NCBI GenBank assembly: GCA_027627225.1 | Contig: CM051036.1 | Location: 40,000,926 to 40,064,925 of the forward strand | Direction: 5' to 3' | From: Congeria kusceri | Lineage: Eukaryota > Mollusca > Bivalvia > Myida > Dreissenidae | Length of the DNA: 64,000 bases | In this document: piece by piece, positions 1 through 11,201 of the stretch | How positions within the stretch are numbered: the first letter of the stretch is position 1 | How the letters are laid out: every line of letters begins with the position of its first letter | The notes under the pieces: generated by a model | The model's input: only the letters and a program-made list of their open reading frames with translations | Databases searched by the model: none | Told to the model about the DNA's origin: nothing | Translations under genes and position numbers: made by a program

Positions 1-245
1 GTGAAAAAGTTCAATTTCTAAACACGTGATATCCAATTGCAATGATTGGAAAAGCTGAAGATTGATTTCAATATGATAGACATTTGTGGAAGCGCCCATT
101 ATATGCGGGACGAAACAACGCTTTCTGTTTGTTTATCACGTGCGCCACGTGCTTAACATGAATAAGCGTCTTGTTCATCTTTGGATAAATATAGATTATT
201 ATTGCGCATTGAAACTTGACCATGTTCTCGATCAATGTTTTCCAA

Positions 246-372
246 AAAAAAGGTAAAACACATTCCGCTTGCATGTTTTTTTTTCTGTTTCAATGAAGTC
301 TCTTCTAAACATAAATCCACTGACAGCGGCAAGAGTCGTCCCGGATTAGCCTGTGCGGACTGCAATTCGGGA
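246..372. mobile_element. Fragment of GAGGCG-ended inverted-repeat element
   Basis: This stretch shares the internal segments of the elements at 25856-26108 and 39571-39830: the 'gaagtctcttctaaacataaatc' core (about 296-318) followed by 'gtcgtcccggattagcctgtg'-type sequence. Both termini are missing or decayed, so it is a truncated copy of the same non-autonomous family. Confidence 0.6.
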
Positions 373-509
373 CATATATATATACATATACTTTTTTTTT
401 TACTTGTCGACATATTCGGCCTTCCCCATTATAAACTCCCATAGATCGATTACAGGGACAGACCCAGTAATCGTAGAAACAACTCCTAAACTAGCAACAA
501 TTGGGGCTC

Positions 510-582
510 TATCCCTAACACTTAACCTAACCCTAGCCTTAAATAAGGAAACCCAAACCTAATCCTAACCCTAACCCTAGGG
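510..582. repeat. Interstitial telomere-like CCCTAA repeats
   Basis: Degenerate CCTAA/CCCTAA units occur in two clusters, ending with two perfect CCCTAA units followed by 'ggg'. This is the C-rich strand of the metazoan TTAGGG telomere repeat. The patch is short and degenerate, so it is more likely an interstitial relic or chance low-complexity tract than a chromosome end. Confidence 0.6.
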
Positions 583-1060
583 CCTGAAACCTTAAAAACC
601 TTGTTGGGTCGCCATTTTTGGGCCCAATATATCGGCAACTTTAAAACTATATAGTATATGTTTTAGACCAAATTCGAACCCGGTTGGCGTCATCAAAATA
701 TTCAGAATATACCCGGTACCACTTGACCACCCTCCTTTTGTTTATACTCGTAGTTGTCTTAGTCAATACATTTCTACTCCTCATTTGTTTTTCTAAATAA
801 AGGACTTATGACTCTACAATTAGCTATATAGCCTATATAATAAATTCAAATAAATTATTTGCATTGTAACAGTATATATCATGAATTTAACATGTAGTCT
901 ATACGAACGATACTGATTATGGTGACAGCTGATTTAGAGGTTTCGCGAAATCTGATACACGAACACGAATGCGGACTAAAAACTAACTACATTTTGAGCC
1001 AATGAAATATCTGGATGGCACCCATTAAGTGACACACTGAATCATTAAGGACATGCTCTT

Positions 1061-1417
1061 AACAGATGTTATATCTGGCCTTTGATTGGCTAAATGGAAC
1101 CTCGCCAGCTCAACAGATGTTATATCTGGCCTTTGATTGGCTAAATGGAACCTCGCCAGCTCAACAGATGTTATATCTGGCCTTTGATTGGCTACATGGA
1201 ACCTCGCCAGCTCAACAGATGTTATATCTGGCCTTTGATTGGCTAAATGGAACCTCGCCAGCTCAACAGATGTTATATCTGGCCTTTGATTGGCTAAATG
1301 GAACCTCGCCAGCTCAACAGATGTTATATCTGGCCTTTGATTGGCTAAATGGAACCTCGCCAGCTCAACAGATGTTATATCTGGCCTTTGATTGACTAAA
1401 TGGAACCTCGCCAGCTC
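1061..1417. repeat. 51-bp tandem repeat, exactly 7 copies
   Basis: Seven near-identical 51-bp units run without spacers; 7 x 51 = 357 bp fits the boundaries exactly. Each unit contains 'tgattggctaaatgg', which carries a CCAAT-box core on the minus strand. Because 51 is a multiple of 3, both strands stay open and give spurious repetitive open frames. The last copy has a g-to-a change (attgac for attggc). Confidence 0.95.
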
Positions 1418-2282
1418 AGAATCTGTAGTAAACGTAACCATTTTGCACTTATCAATATTTTACTCCCGGGGTAGGTGGGTTAGCGGCGGGCAAATATGGG
1501 ACTTTTTACTGAAAGCGTTCCAGGAGGCGGGAATTTGACACGACGAATGATTCCGGGTCGCGGAAAATAGACTTTCTTCGGATTTTAGATCCCGGTAATA
1601 TTGGCCTCCTTGGAAAAAATATTGATAGGTGCATTTATGGCATTTATGGATATCTACTATACACATATATTTTTTTGTTACCAATTTGTATAAACGGAAA
1701 ACTATAACATTACCCTAACTTATAGAAATTTTTGAATTGTTTCAATGATATATATATCTCGTAAACATAAATGGACGTTTCATTTATGTTTATGGGATAT
1801 ATTTATTATTAGCAAAAATGTAGTCATAGTATGTTGTCGAATAACCCATGGTAAGGAGTATAGATGCGTAGGAATTAAATAACAAGTGTGAAGCAGGTTT
1901 GATGGTTTGATACCACGTATCTATACTCCTTACTTTGGGTGATTTGACAACAAATTATCATAGAAAAATATTATTTCGATTATGAATTTTAAAGCTCCTG
2001 AATGAGAACTATATTTTATCTATACTCCTCATATCCTCCGAAAATAGCATTACACGCGCGTTTCAGTGACGTCAAATAAATCATAAAAATTCAAAATGAA
2101 GTCAGCTTCATTGAAAAACCTAAGCGAATGACGTCAGCTTCAAATCAAAGAATCAATGCGACTTCATCTTTATTGATAACAGAGTGAACATATAATGTTA
2201 ACATACGCAAACTAAAAGCATTGTTACGATTTGGATATCGCGCGTTTAAGCACGAACAATTTTACTGTATATTTTTTCGAAT
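1418..2282. other. AT-rich intergenic DNA with a small hairpin element
   Basis: No gene seen. The only clear structure is the inverted repeat at 1824-1963, listed separately, and a palindrome near 1765-1795 ('aaacataaatgg' facing its complement). Confidence 0.5.
1824..1963. mobile_element. Short foldback (MITE-like) element
   Basis: The left arm, about 1824-1872 (ending in 'gtaaggagtatagatgcgt'), is repeated in inverted orientation at about 1915-1963 ('acgtatctatactccttac'), with a roughly 40-nt loop. The arms also share 'gttgtc' and 'catag' at matching distances. This is typical of a small non-autonomous hairpin element; the superfamily is unknown. Confidence 0.6.
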
Positions 2283-2706
2283 TCTTTGTATTTCATATAG
2301 TCTTTGTATTGTATATAGTCTATGTATAGTATATCGTATATAGTCTATCTTTTGTATATAGTATGTCTATTGTATGTAGTCTATGTATTGTATATAGTAT
2401 TTGTATTGTATATAGTCTATGTATTTTATATAGTCTTTGTATTGTATGTAGTCTTTGTATTGTATATAGTCTTTGTATTGTATATAGTCTTTGTATTGTA
2501 TATAGTCTTTGTATTGTATGTAGTCTATGTAGTGTATATAGTCTTTGTATTGTATGTAGTCTTTGTATTTTATATAGTCTTTGTATTGTATATAGTCTTT
2601 GTATTGTATATAGTCTTTGTATTGTATATAGTCTATGTATTTTATATAGTCTTTGTATTGTATGTAGTCTATGTAGTGTATATAGTCTTTGTATTGTATA
2701 TAGTCT
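2283..2706. repeat. 18-bp AT-rich tandem array (~23 copies)
   Basis: Tandem units of 'tctttgtattgtatatag' with variants (tctatg, tgtag, ttttatatag). The 18-bp period keeps all frames open on both strands, giving low-complexity hydrophobic or KDYI-type translations that are not genes. No spacers, so not a CRISPR array. Confidence 0.95.
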
Positions 2707-3160
2707 CTATGGTAAAACATCCACATTTCGAGTGTATTGTTTTGTTTTAATTGCTAAATTACTTTATACTAAGACATGTTATAATCACGACTTATTTTAA
2801 TGATTGTTTGCCATTGAACATACGCTGTAACATCTTTTACCATTGCAGCATGCATAATCTGTTCATTTTAGAAAAGGTTTATATTGAAATCATGTAACAT
2901 ACTGGGTATGTAAGTTATCCGTCAAACGAGTGAAACCTTATGTTATTTCAATAATGAAACTTAATTACACTTTAATTCATATAATAATGTTGTAGAAAAT
3001 GGTTCGTACTTACACTTAATTAAATGAAATATTCAGATTTAAAAACGCATAAATATCAAGTTTGCCAAAGAATTTGATACACATTTTCACATAAGCTCTG
3101 CCTGCATGTTATGATTAAGCGATTATTCACAATGGTAACTACTGAAACAAAGAAGATAAA
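2707..3160. other. AT-rich intergenic DNA, nothing recognised
   Basis: No coding potential, RNA gene or clear repeat seen. Confidence 0.5.
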
Positions 3161-3905
3161 ACACCATGGATGCTTCTTGATGGAGCAAACAGTAGATAGA
3201 CATTTGTGCAAAGTTATTTGAAAAATTTAAAATTTGACCTCTAAGTGTGACCTTGACCGTTGACCTCTAGATCTGGTTCATGACGCTTCACGCTATCTCA
3301 CTGAAAGTAATATTTGTGCCAAGTAGTTTTAAATTCATGGCAAGTTAAAGCACGGACAAGCAACCTGCCAATTTTGACCTCCGACCCCTAAGTGTCACAT
3401 TGATATTTGACCTACAGACCTGATTGATGAGCACTACACACCATCTGATTTGTGCCAAGTAATTTCGTCAGACATGATCGACCTGACAATATGTCATTTT
3501 CTTACAAAGTTTCATTGAATTCGAGTTATCAGTTCCTGTTATCTCGGGCGGAAACGACAATTTTCTATTAACATGTCCTATTCATAATCAAAGGGTCATA
3601 AATCCTTGAAAAATCATCAGGCCGGAAATACCTGACTATCTGCGCACGTCCTCTTGGTAGGGATGTTGCATATACAGTTGCATTGATTTCAAATAATTAG
3701 TTCCTGAGATATCGCGCGGATACGAACGGTTGGAAGGACGGTTAGACTGAAAAACGGACGGATAGACAGATAGATTTACTCATACAATTGTTGGGGAAAT
3801 GCATTTGACACCCGAAAGAAAATGAATAGCAGTTAAATAAGAATTCGGACGGACGGACGGACATAGCAGCGACTATATGCTCTACCCTTCGGGGAGCATA
3901 ACACT
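3161..3905. repeat. Composite interspersed repeat, bivalve type
   Basis: Contains repeated 'gacctctaagtgtgacc'/'ttgacctacagacctg' segments with 'tgtgccaagta' twice, then 'ggacgg' tetranucleotide tracts (about 3731-3765 and 3846-3866) and the ending 'gctctacccttcggggagcat'. The repeated GACC phrases and GGAC tracts mark a decayed composite interspersed repeat. No open frame of note. Confidence 0.6.
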
Positions 3906-3970
3906 TATTGATACTGAAAAATTAAGAATCAATACAAATGCACGGCGAATATAACACTGAAATGTAATAC

Positions 3971-4123
3971 CTTAGATAGAAATGTATAGTCCTGTTTGCT
4001 TAAAACATCTGCAACATGTTCAAAATCTTCGTCATTTATTTTGAAGAAAAATTTGTCAGTATAATCAGAAGTTTGTCCGTGTACTGTTGATAACAGAAAC
4101 ACAAAAGTATGCATCGGAGACAT
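3971..4123 (-). CDS. Orphan first exon A: signal peptide plus S8-type prodomain start
   Basis: A 51-codon exon with ATG at 4123 and a GTATTA donor at the phase-0 end (after ...FLSK). Residues 1-17 look like a signal peptide (MSPMHTFVFLLSTVHGQ), followed by DYTDKFFFKINDEDFEHVAD. This aligns with exon 1 of the protease gene at 21-30.5 kb (KYTDRFIFKMHKEDVEFVK), including the position and phase of the splice donor. No second prodomain exon or catalytic exon is recognisable between here and position 1. It may be the first exon of a downstream paralogue extending past the window, or a dispersed duplicated exon. Confidence 0.6.
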
Positions 4124-4194
4124 TTTAACATTACTTAAATATCGTGATGATAATTACTTAAAGATCACTTCACTGTCATAAAATAAAGATACAC

Positions 4195-4336
4195 CTTTCA
4201 CGAGCTTGAATTTTAATACCAATAGCGTGTCAGGCCTTGCCTTTAATACATCGGACACGTGTTCAAAATCTTCGTCGTTTACTTTGAAGAACAATGTATC
4301 AGTATAATGAGAAGTTAGATTTAAACGTGATACCAA
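4195..4336 (-). pseudogene. Orphan prodomain exon B, degenerate
   Basis: Lies just upstream (in minus orientation) of exon A. It encodes SHYTDTLFFKVNDEDFEHVS, clearly the same prodomain segment, but lacks a convincing ATG and signal peptide. Its end is rearranged (ARPDTLLVLKFKLVK before a possible GTGTAT donor) instead of the conserved KQDYxFxSK. A decayed tandem copy of exon A is the simplest reading. Confidence 0.55.
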
Positions 4337-4840
4337 ATAGTGTCATTGAAATGCACTGAAAAGAAAATTTAAAATCAATAGCTTTTCATTCTGAATACAT
4401 AACTCGTACAGTAAGACCTTGACGTGTCGACTTTTGTATTTTTAATATTTACAAATGTCTTCTTTCCTTTATCTTAGATTAAACATTGATGTAGAATAAA
4501 AAGTTATGCGTGTTAAATGAGAAAGAAATACTCAGATTGTTTAAAGGAACATTTCAATTAAGAAGCTTAGTTAATATATGCGCTTTTATAGTAATTCCTC
4601 GTTAAAATGACTAGTTTAAAGTAGGAGACAGTAGTAAAATAACTAAAACTGGAAATACTTCTTAGTATACCATTTTCTGTTTCAAGTGTCAATTAAACAC
4701 AGAAAGTGGATGTTTAAATAGCACCATAAGGAGTAAACAACAACTTCACCGCAACCAAACCCAACGTTTATCTGCAAGTTTAGTATAGTGTCAAGTATAT
4801 TTTTATTCGTGTGTAAATATGATAGAGTTATGCGTCGTCG
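4337..4840. other. AT-rich intergenic DNA, nothing recognised
   Basis: No gene, RNA or clear repeat seen between the orphan exons and the LINE remnant. Confidence 0.5.
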
Positions 4841-7038
4841 GCATCCATCCGTCTTTGAGAGACGATGGTGTAGCTTCCGGTTTGGGTGTTCTATCGGCAC
4901 AATCGTGAATGGCCCTGCAGTCCGATTCGCGAGTGGCAGTCTCTTTTGCACTTGCTACATTTAAATAGTGTTGCCTGCTGAGGCTGCTGTTTTTCCTTCC
5001 TCCTGGCTCTCTTTGCAGCAAGGTATATCTTTCTGGAATCCTCGGCTTCAGCAAGGCGCCAAGCGGAGCGGTTGTCTGCAAGGTTTTCCCATAAAAAGAC
5101 GCTGTTGTCAGACAGCTTCAGGTCTTTTGTGCAACCGTCTTTGTAACGTAGACGTGGGCGCCCTGTCAGCCGTGTGCCCTCTGCCAGCTCTCCGTACAGT
5201 AGGTACTTTTAAATGCGGCCTGGGTCCATTCTCCTGACGTGGCCAAGCCAACGAAGGTGCCTCTCGCTGAGAATAGTAAACATGCTGTTCATGTCAGCGC
5301 GTTTCAGGACCTTTGTATTGGGTATCTTGTACTGCCATTTGATATGCAGAATGCGTCGCAGGCACCTCAGGTGGACGCTGTTGAGCTTCTTCTCATGGCT
5401 CGCATAAGGGGTCTATGCCTCGCTACTGTAGAGGAGTGTGCTGAGCACAGGTTTGGTAGACGCACAGCTTGGTCTTCTCAGTGAGAATTGGGTTTTGCCA
5501 GACCCTGTGGTTCAGTTTACTTAAAACTGCTGCTGCCTTGACGATCCAGCTGTTGACCTCTGTGTCGATAGAGAGCGAACGGGTGATGATTGAACCGAGG
5601 TAGGTAAAATTCTCCACAACTTCCAGGTTGTACCCATCAATGGTGAAGGTTGGGCCATGATGTTGGTCTTCTTCAGACTGATGGTCAACCCAAACTCCTT
5701 GCTGGCGTGAGAGAGACGACTAGCAAACTGTTGCAGGCCATCTTCCGTGTGGGACGTCAAGGCAATGAGCATCTCACGGATGCGTACCTCTGTGACCTTA
5801 GTCTTGGCGCGGAGACAAGCGAGGTTGAACATCTTGCCGTCTGCCCTGGTGTGGGTAAAGATTTCCCCGCTGCATTTCTTGAAGGCGAACTGGAGGAGTA
5901 TAGAGAAGAAGATGCCGAAGAGCGTCGGCGCGAGGACACAACCTTGTTTAACTCGACTGCTGACTGGGAAGGCCTCCGATGACTGTGCTGTGCATGTTCT
6001 CGATGAAGGACATGATGATGGCAAGCAGTCTTGGAGGGCAGCCGATCTTCTGAAGCAGCCTGAAGAGCCCGGACTGGCTTACCAGGTCAAACGCCTTCGG
6101 CAGATCGAAAAAGGCGATGTAGAGGGGCATCTGCTGCTCTCGACACTTCTCTTGCAGCTGGCGTAGTGGGAAGATCATGTCTTCATTTGACCGACCGGCT
6201 CTGAAGCCACACTGGGACTCTGGATATACACGGGAGGCTAGGGTCTCCAGTCGCGCCTGGGCGACACGGGCGAAAGCCTTGCCTACAAAACTGAGAGGAG
6301 ATATTCCCGGGTAGCTGTTGCAGTCGCTGCGGTCTTCTTTGTTCTTGTACAGAGTGACGCCGTTTGCGTCACGCATGTCCTAGGCAATGTGGCCCTGATC
6401 CCAGCCGAGGCAGATGAGTTCATGCAGAGGCTGAAACAGCGCAGGTTTCCCGTTCTTCAAGGCTTCTAAAGGGATGCCGTCACTCACAGGGGCCTTCCCG
6501 CAAGCGAGGCAATCGATAGCTTTTCTGAGCTCTTCCAATGTAGCCTAGGTGAGGTGTCTAGCTCCTCCATAAATGGCAGGTTGGTATGGCGTCCAGTGCA
6601 GTGTCTGTGACGATATTGCGGGCTTTGAGCGTACTAGGATTTGCCGACGCCTTGTAAGCCAGGAGGGCCTTCCTCTTTGCCTCAGTCACGGGCTCCATCT
6701 CCTCCCAATGGGCCTCATATCGGCACTCTTTCGCTCCTTCTTCCGGTAGGCTGTAATCGCCGCGTTGTACACAGCGTCTCGGAGGTGGGACCACTTTGAG
6801 TCGATGGTGTCAGCGGACGTTTTCTCTGTGAGAGTCTCTTGCAAGTAAGTGACGAACTGCTGCGTCTTCTCGTTTTTTTTGCACAGCTGGTGTTGATGCG
6901 CGGGCGACCCTTCTTGGAGTGGTGAAGCTTCTTCGGGAGAACTCGCACCTTGCTAGCCACGAGGGAATGGTCCGTGTCGCAGTAGGCACTGTGGTAACTG
7001 CTTGTGAGGAGGACACTGGCAAATTCCGCACGACTGGA
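4840..7038 (-). pseudogene. Non-LTR retrotransposon remnant: reverse transcriptase
   Basis: Broken frames on the minus strand read in order: end of the endonuclease (CDTDHSLVASKVRVLPKK near 6980-6920), linker, RT motifs (QCGFRAGRSNED near 6220; FFDLPKAFD near 6110, the first catalytic Asp block), SSRVKQGCVLAPTLFGIFFS, and the C-terminal FTYLGSIITRSLSIDTEVN (about 5605-5550). The second catalytic block, usually (F/Y)ADDAA between IRE(M/L)L and the 'HTEDGLQ' segment, is missing here (EMLIALTSHTEDGLQ), so the enzyme is dead. Several frameshifts separate the pieces. GC content is well above the flanks. It is an APE-type LINE (jockey/CR1/RTE-like); the clade cannot be fixed by eye. Confidence 0.9.
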
Positions 7039-7805
7039 CAGGGCTCGACTTAACGGTAGTCCGACTGTCCGGGAAAACCAAATTGTTGGTCCGGACAAGT
7101 CAAAAAAGAATGTGCTAGTCCAACTGGACAAGTGTCCTTCATCTCTAATTACGTAGTGACTAAATTGTTTAAAACATCCAGTAGTTTCGCTGAATTGCCT
7201 TCGAAAAGTTATTGTTTACATTCTAACGATAAAGGGCGAGGTATTCTGATTCTTACATGTAATACGACACCGTACTGTTGACAAGGGAAATAAATCGTAC
7301 ATTTTGTAATTCGCCGCGCTGACACGGTTACTCCCATTATATATTATTTTACGACATCATTCTCACTTGCGGTTTATTTACGTTAGTTACACATTCAAGT
7401 ACCATGTCGTCTGCATGTCAAGTTTATTTTCATTTGGATTTTCCTCGTCAAAATCAGTAGAAACATCCAAAAAATTCCTAAAGGTCGAACAGAAACAAAA
7501 TGTACTAGGAATTATGAAAAAAAGAGAAAACGCAAGTTTGTGCCTAAGTGGCTGGAAGACTTTGAATGGCTAAGATATGATGAAATGATATGAGATACAG
7601 TCGCAGGTGACACCTCTTCTAGTCAGGTTTTGTGTCTATAAATGTTTGTTTACTAAATATCTTGTTAAACACTTAACTGTTGTTGTGAAATATTGTATAA
7701 TTACATTTGAAGGTCAGGACAAGTAACGTTTTGGTCAGGACCAGTGGAACTTTGGGCTAATAGTTCGACCGGACAAGTGGTTTCAAAAGTTAACGTCGAA
7801 CCCTG
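7039..7805. mobile_element. hAT-like non-autonomous element inserted in the LINE
   Basis: The ends are inverted: left 'cagggctcgacttaacgg' and right, reversed, 'cagggttcgacgttaac'. Subterminal segments rich in 'ggtccggacaagt'/'accagt' also mirror each other. LINE endonuclease sequence stops at 7038 and resumes at 7806. 'ACTGG' occurs on both sides of the insertion (7033-7037 and 7806-7810), a probable target duplication remnant. CAGGG-type ends suggest hAT. No transposase frame is seen. Confidence 0.75.
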
Positions 7806-8131
7806 ACTGGTGATGACGAGGTCTAGCTAGTGCCAGTGCCGAGAGCGTGGGTGTCTCCACGACACCTGGTGGATATCCTTGCATTTGAAGAAGGTGTTGG
7901 TCACGCATAAACCATGGAGGCAGCACATCTTCAGCAGACGATGCCCGTTTTCGTTGATGAGTTTATCACCGGTAACTCCCACGCCCTGTGTTGTGCCGGC
8001 ATCTTGCGATGACGCTGGAGTGTCCTTTTCAGTGGAGCTACAAAGCCTGGGCAGGGTGATATGGGGAACCAGCTGTTGCCCCTGCAGCAGACCCCCCCCC
8101 CCCCTCTTCTCCACGCAGCTGGTGGACCCAA
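7806..8131 (-). pseudogene. Non-LTR retrotransposon remnant: endonuclease part
   Basis: Minus-strand frame encodes GDKLINENGHRLLKMCCLHG and then TNTFFKCKDIHQVSWRHPRS, followed by HWHQLDLV-type sequence. This is the C-terminal half of the APE endonuclease domain of a LINE. It continues on the other side of the inserted element (7038 downward), so both belong to one copy truncated at its 5' end near 8131. A 14-base C run (about 8091-8104) interrupts the frame. Confidence 0.85.
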
Positions 8132-8493
8132 GTGAACTAAAAAGTGTCTAAAAAAACTGACGCAGTTACTTGCCCTTATATGACATTCAAAACGTCAGCG
8201 CGGTCATATGACCTGACTGTCACTTTCGCTTGATCACGTGTCAAAAGGTTTAAATGTGTTTGACAGTCAAGATTTCTCTTTCTCGGGTAATGGGAATTTA
8301 TCATTGTAGACAAAATTGAGGTATAATAACATATAATGTCTATTTTATGTAGACAGGCACCTCATAATTATAACATTAATGTTTTGTATAAAGACAGACA
8401 CATGCCTCATATTGTAAATTTTAAATTACATGTATAAATTTTATATTTCAAAAAAATAGCTAGAATATATTTTCAAACAATTTCCATAAATAC

Positions 8494-8658
8494 CTTAGAG
8501 TGAAATATGTAGTCCTGCTTCTTTAAAACATCTGAAATGTTTTCCAAATCTGCGTCGTTGAATTTGAAGAAAAATTTGTCGGTATATTCTGTCAGAGATT
8601 TTGCGTTATATATTAATATAAAGAACAAGAACAAAAACCGGACCGACATTTTAAGCAT
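8494..8658 (-). CDS. Orphan first exon C: signal peptide plus S8-type prodomain start
   Basis: 55 codons with ATG at 8658 (alternative in-frame ATG at 8649) and a GTATTT donor in phase 0. Residues 4-21 form a strong signal peptide (MSVRFLFLFFILIYNAKS), followed by EYTDKFFFKFNDADLENISD and KKQDYIFHSK. Same fold segment, length and splice phase as exon 1 of the membrane protease at 21-30.5 kb. Downstream on this strand comes only the LINE and copies A/B, so no catalytic exons follow within reach. Confidence 0.65.
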
Positions 8659-8951
8659 TACTGAAACGTCAAGCTGTAAGAATCACTCTCACTGTCATAG
8701 CGGTTTCATTATTCATAACAAGTCAGACACTAAAACTGTTCTATGCTTACCATCATGTGACTTATCTTTTAATTTGATTTTAGTATGGTAAAGGCTAAAC
8801 AAATTTAATGAATTGTTTCTCAGGCACATTTTCCAAAAAACCTGCATTTTTCTTTTTGAAGTATTTTTTTTCTTTTTTCTTTTTCTCCTACTCTTTTCTA
8901 TTGGCACTATGTAATGGCTTATTAAAACAAGTAAATAAGAACATATTAATA

Positions 8952-9378
8952 CGGAATCCGGATAGTGCCATATGGAATATCGATATTTGAGCGATACAAT
9001 ATCGTGTCTCACTTCGTGTGTCGCCGGATTCTCTTGTCTCGCTTCGTGTCTCGCCTGAATATCGTATATCGCTTCGTGTCTCTTACGGTGAGGGCGAGAC
9101 ACGAGCATTGCGCGAGACACGAAGCGAGGCACGATATTTTACCGCGAGACACGAAGCGAGACACGAGAATTGCGTGAAACACGAAGCGAAACACGATATT
9201 TTGCTGCGATATTTCGTGGTATAGGATACTGCGACAGTGCGCTATCTCGTGTTACAATATCGTGCCTCGCTTTGTGTCTCGCGGGAATATCGTGTTTCGT
9301 TTCGTGTTTCGCGCAATTCTCGTGTCTCGCCCTCGCCGTAAGAGGCACGATATTCCATATGGCACTAACCGGATTCCG
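8952..9378. mobile_element. Foldback element with TA-flanked 30-bp inverted ends
   Basis: Left end 'cggaatccggatagtgcc...' (from 8952) and right end '...ggcactaaccggattccg' (to 9378) are inverted copies over about 30 bp, each bordered by TA, as expected for a Tc1/mariner-type target site. The interior is built almost entirely from short 'gagacacgaagcga' units in both orientations, giving a long imperfect hairpin. No transposase. A truncated copy starts at 11670 in the second duplication unit. Confidence 0.8.
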
Positions 9379-10046
9379 TAGATTAAAGATATTTTAAATT
9401 TTTAATAACAACATAAGAATCACTTTTTATAAAATTATAAATATAAATTTATTAATCACAAACGGTCATTTATGCAAGCTGAAGTAAAACGACAATCAAT
9501 GTGAATGTTCATAATTAACAAAAGTGCCTTTAAAATTGATATACCATCAGCATTAAAGTACTTTTATTTATAGAATTCAACTTTTCGTATTTCATATTTG
9601 TATAACTGTCAAAAATAGGAATTATTTTTGCAATAAATCACCAATAATTTTTGGAAAGGAAAATCAACACTTGTCACTGCAGCTGGCATTTTCAATTGTT
9701 TCTATATTGACACAAATTTTCATTAAAAAATATGGAATGCTATAACACAAGCAAAAGCATCTACGAAACAAAATTTTAAATCAATAAATATACGATGTTT
9801 ATAAAGGTTCCAAATCGAATATGATTTTTTTTGGGCAAAATTTACACAGTATTTTCACAACTGTGTATATCCGATTTATATAATTAAATCAGACACGAAG
9901 AAATTTACTGGAAATACCGAAATTTCCACCGGGTTACTCTTCTTCAGCCATGTTAAAATGCGGATTCTTTTAATTTTAAACCGCTGTCATTATACATCGT
10001 TATTTTAGTAATTGTTCTTATGAACGTTTATGGTGTTAATTCGTCC
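9379..10046. other. AT-rich DNA absent from the second duplication copy
   Basis: No gene seen. This interval, with the right end of the foldback element, is missing at the matching place in the second copy (junction at 12014). Confidence 0.6.
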
Positions 10047-11201
10047 GAAATCCGTTTCTTATTACGAAAGGCATTGCTCAAAAGCACTTGGTACGAACGG
10101 AATATACTATAATGTACAATTTTGTACATGCTTGTTTGCTCCAGAGTCATCACCTGTTATCCCATAAAGAAAATAGACCATAGCAAGTTACCAAAATCTT
10201 AATAATTCACAGATTTCAATGCATAGTTTTTGCACTTTGTTCGGTAACATGCCCATTAGAAACACTTTCTGCGAAGTTTAATTGTTATTAACATATGTCT
10301 GGAATGCTGCTTTAAAACCCAGGCGCGATCGTTTATCTTGACTGGTAAATATTTGTGATACCACTTAATTTGTGCGCGAGGTTTTCCGCGTTATCTTACT
10401 AACACGAATTTAATCATGATAATTATCTTACAACGCAATCTTAATTAGTACATATTCGTGATACCACATAAGTATTAACTGAAAATTGGATGTCAGTTCT
10501 GGGCACTTTCAGGCCTATTTTTCGTTAAGCAGATAAATATCTTACGTAGAAAAAAAAATTGCAAACGCTATTTAGATATTAAAGAGAAATACCACGAACC
10601 TTAAGTGGTAACACGAATGTGTTCGCGAACCTAAAGTTGTTATCGTATGGCAGCTCGATGCCATCATACCGTTCGTCTTTCTACTACTAAATTGTTGGCT
10701 GGTCGCTTTAACAAAAGTACTGGATTTTACGACATGTTATCTACATGTGTGCTGATGCGAACATTGACATAGGCGTGTGTATCAATAGTCGTAAATAACA
10801 TATTTATCAAGCACATGCTCTTTACGGTTTAAGCAATAATTATGCATGTTAAATGTCAATATAACTCGATACATGTTAAAAGTCAGCTTGTAAATCAAAA
10901 CGTCAGCGCGGTCATATGACCTGACTGTCACTTTCGCTTGATCACGTGTCAAAAGGTTTAAATGTGTTTGACAGTCAAAATTTCTCTTTCTCGGGTAATG
11001 GGAATTTATCATTGTAGACAAAATTGAGGTATAATAACATATAATGTCTATTTTATGTAGACAGGCACCTCATAATTATAACATTAATGTTTTGTATAAA
11101 GACAGACACATGCCTCATATTGTAAATTTTAAATCACATATATAAATTTTATATTTCAAACAAATAGCTAGAATATATTTTCAAACAATTTCCGTAAATA
11201 C

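Larger units (their letters stand above)
1..1060. other. Repeat-bearing intergenic DNA, no gene seen
   Basis: AT-rich sequence with no coding region I can support. It holds a fragment of the GAGGCG-ended element near 246-372 and a telomere-like patch near 510-582, listed separately. The short open frames here cross these repeats or AT-rich stretches and show no family resemblance. Confidence 0.5.
8187..10898. repeat. First copy of a 2.7-kb tandem duplication
   Basis: 8187-9284 matches 10895-12014, and 10047-10898 matches 12014-about 12900, both at very high identity, so the whole unit was duplicated head to tail. The joint between copies lies in 'tcaaaacgtcagcgcgg' (about 10895-10903). This copy retains 9285-10046, which the second copy lacks. 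It contains orphan exon C and a complete foldback element. Confidence 0.9.

Noticed and set aside
1025..1441. Long repetitive open frames on both strands (LARFHLANQRPDITSVE-type)
   Set aside because: They are by-products of the 51-bp array, whose period is a multiple of three; no start context, no family.
2322..2800. Open frames of 119-145 residues with YIVFVL/KDYI repeats
   Set aside because: Low-complexity reading of the 18-bp array in several frames; not genes.
5213..6166. Plus-strand open frames of 64-139 residues
   Set aside because: Antisense of the LINE reverse transcriptase on the minus strand.
8713..9397. Open frames of 60-139 residues with RHEARHD/VSRFVS repeats
   Set aside because: Readings of the foldback arms; the same applies to the copy at 11497-11954.
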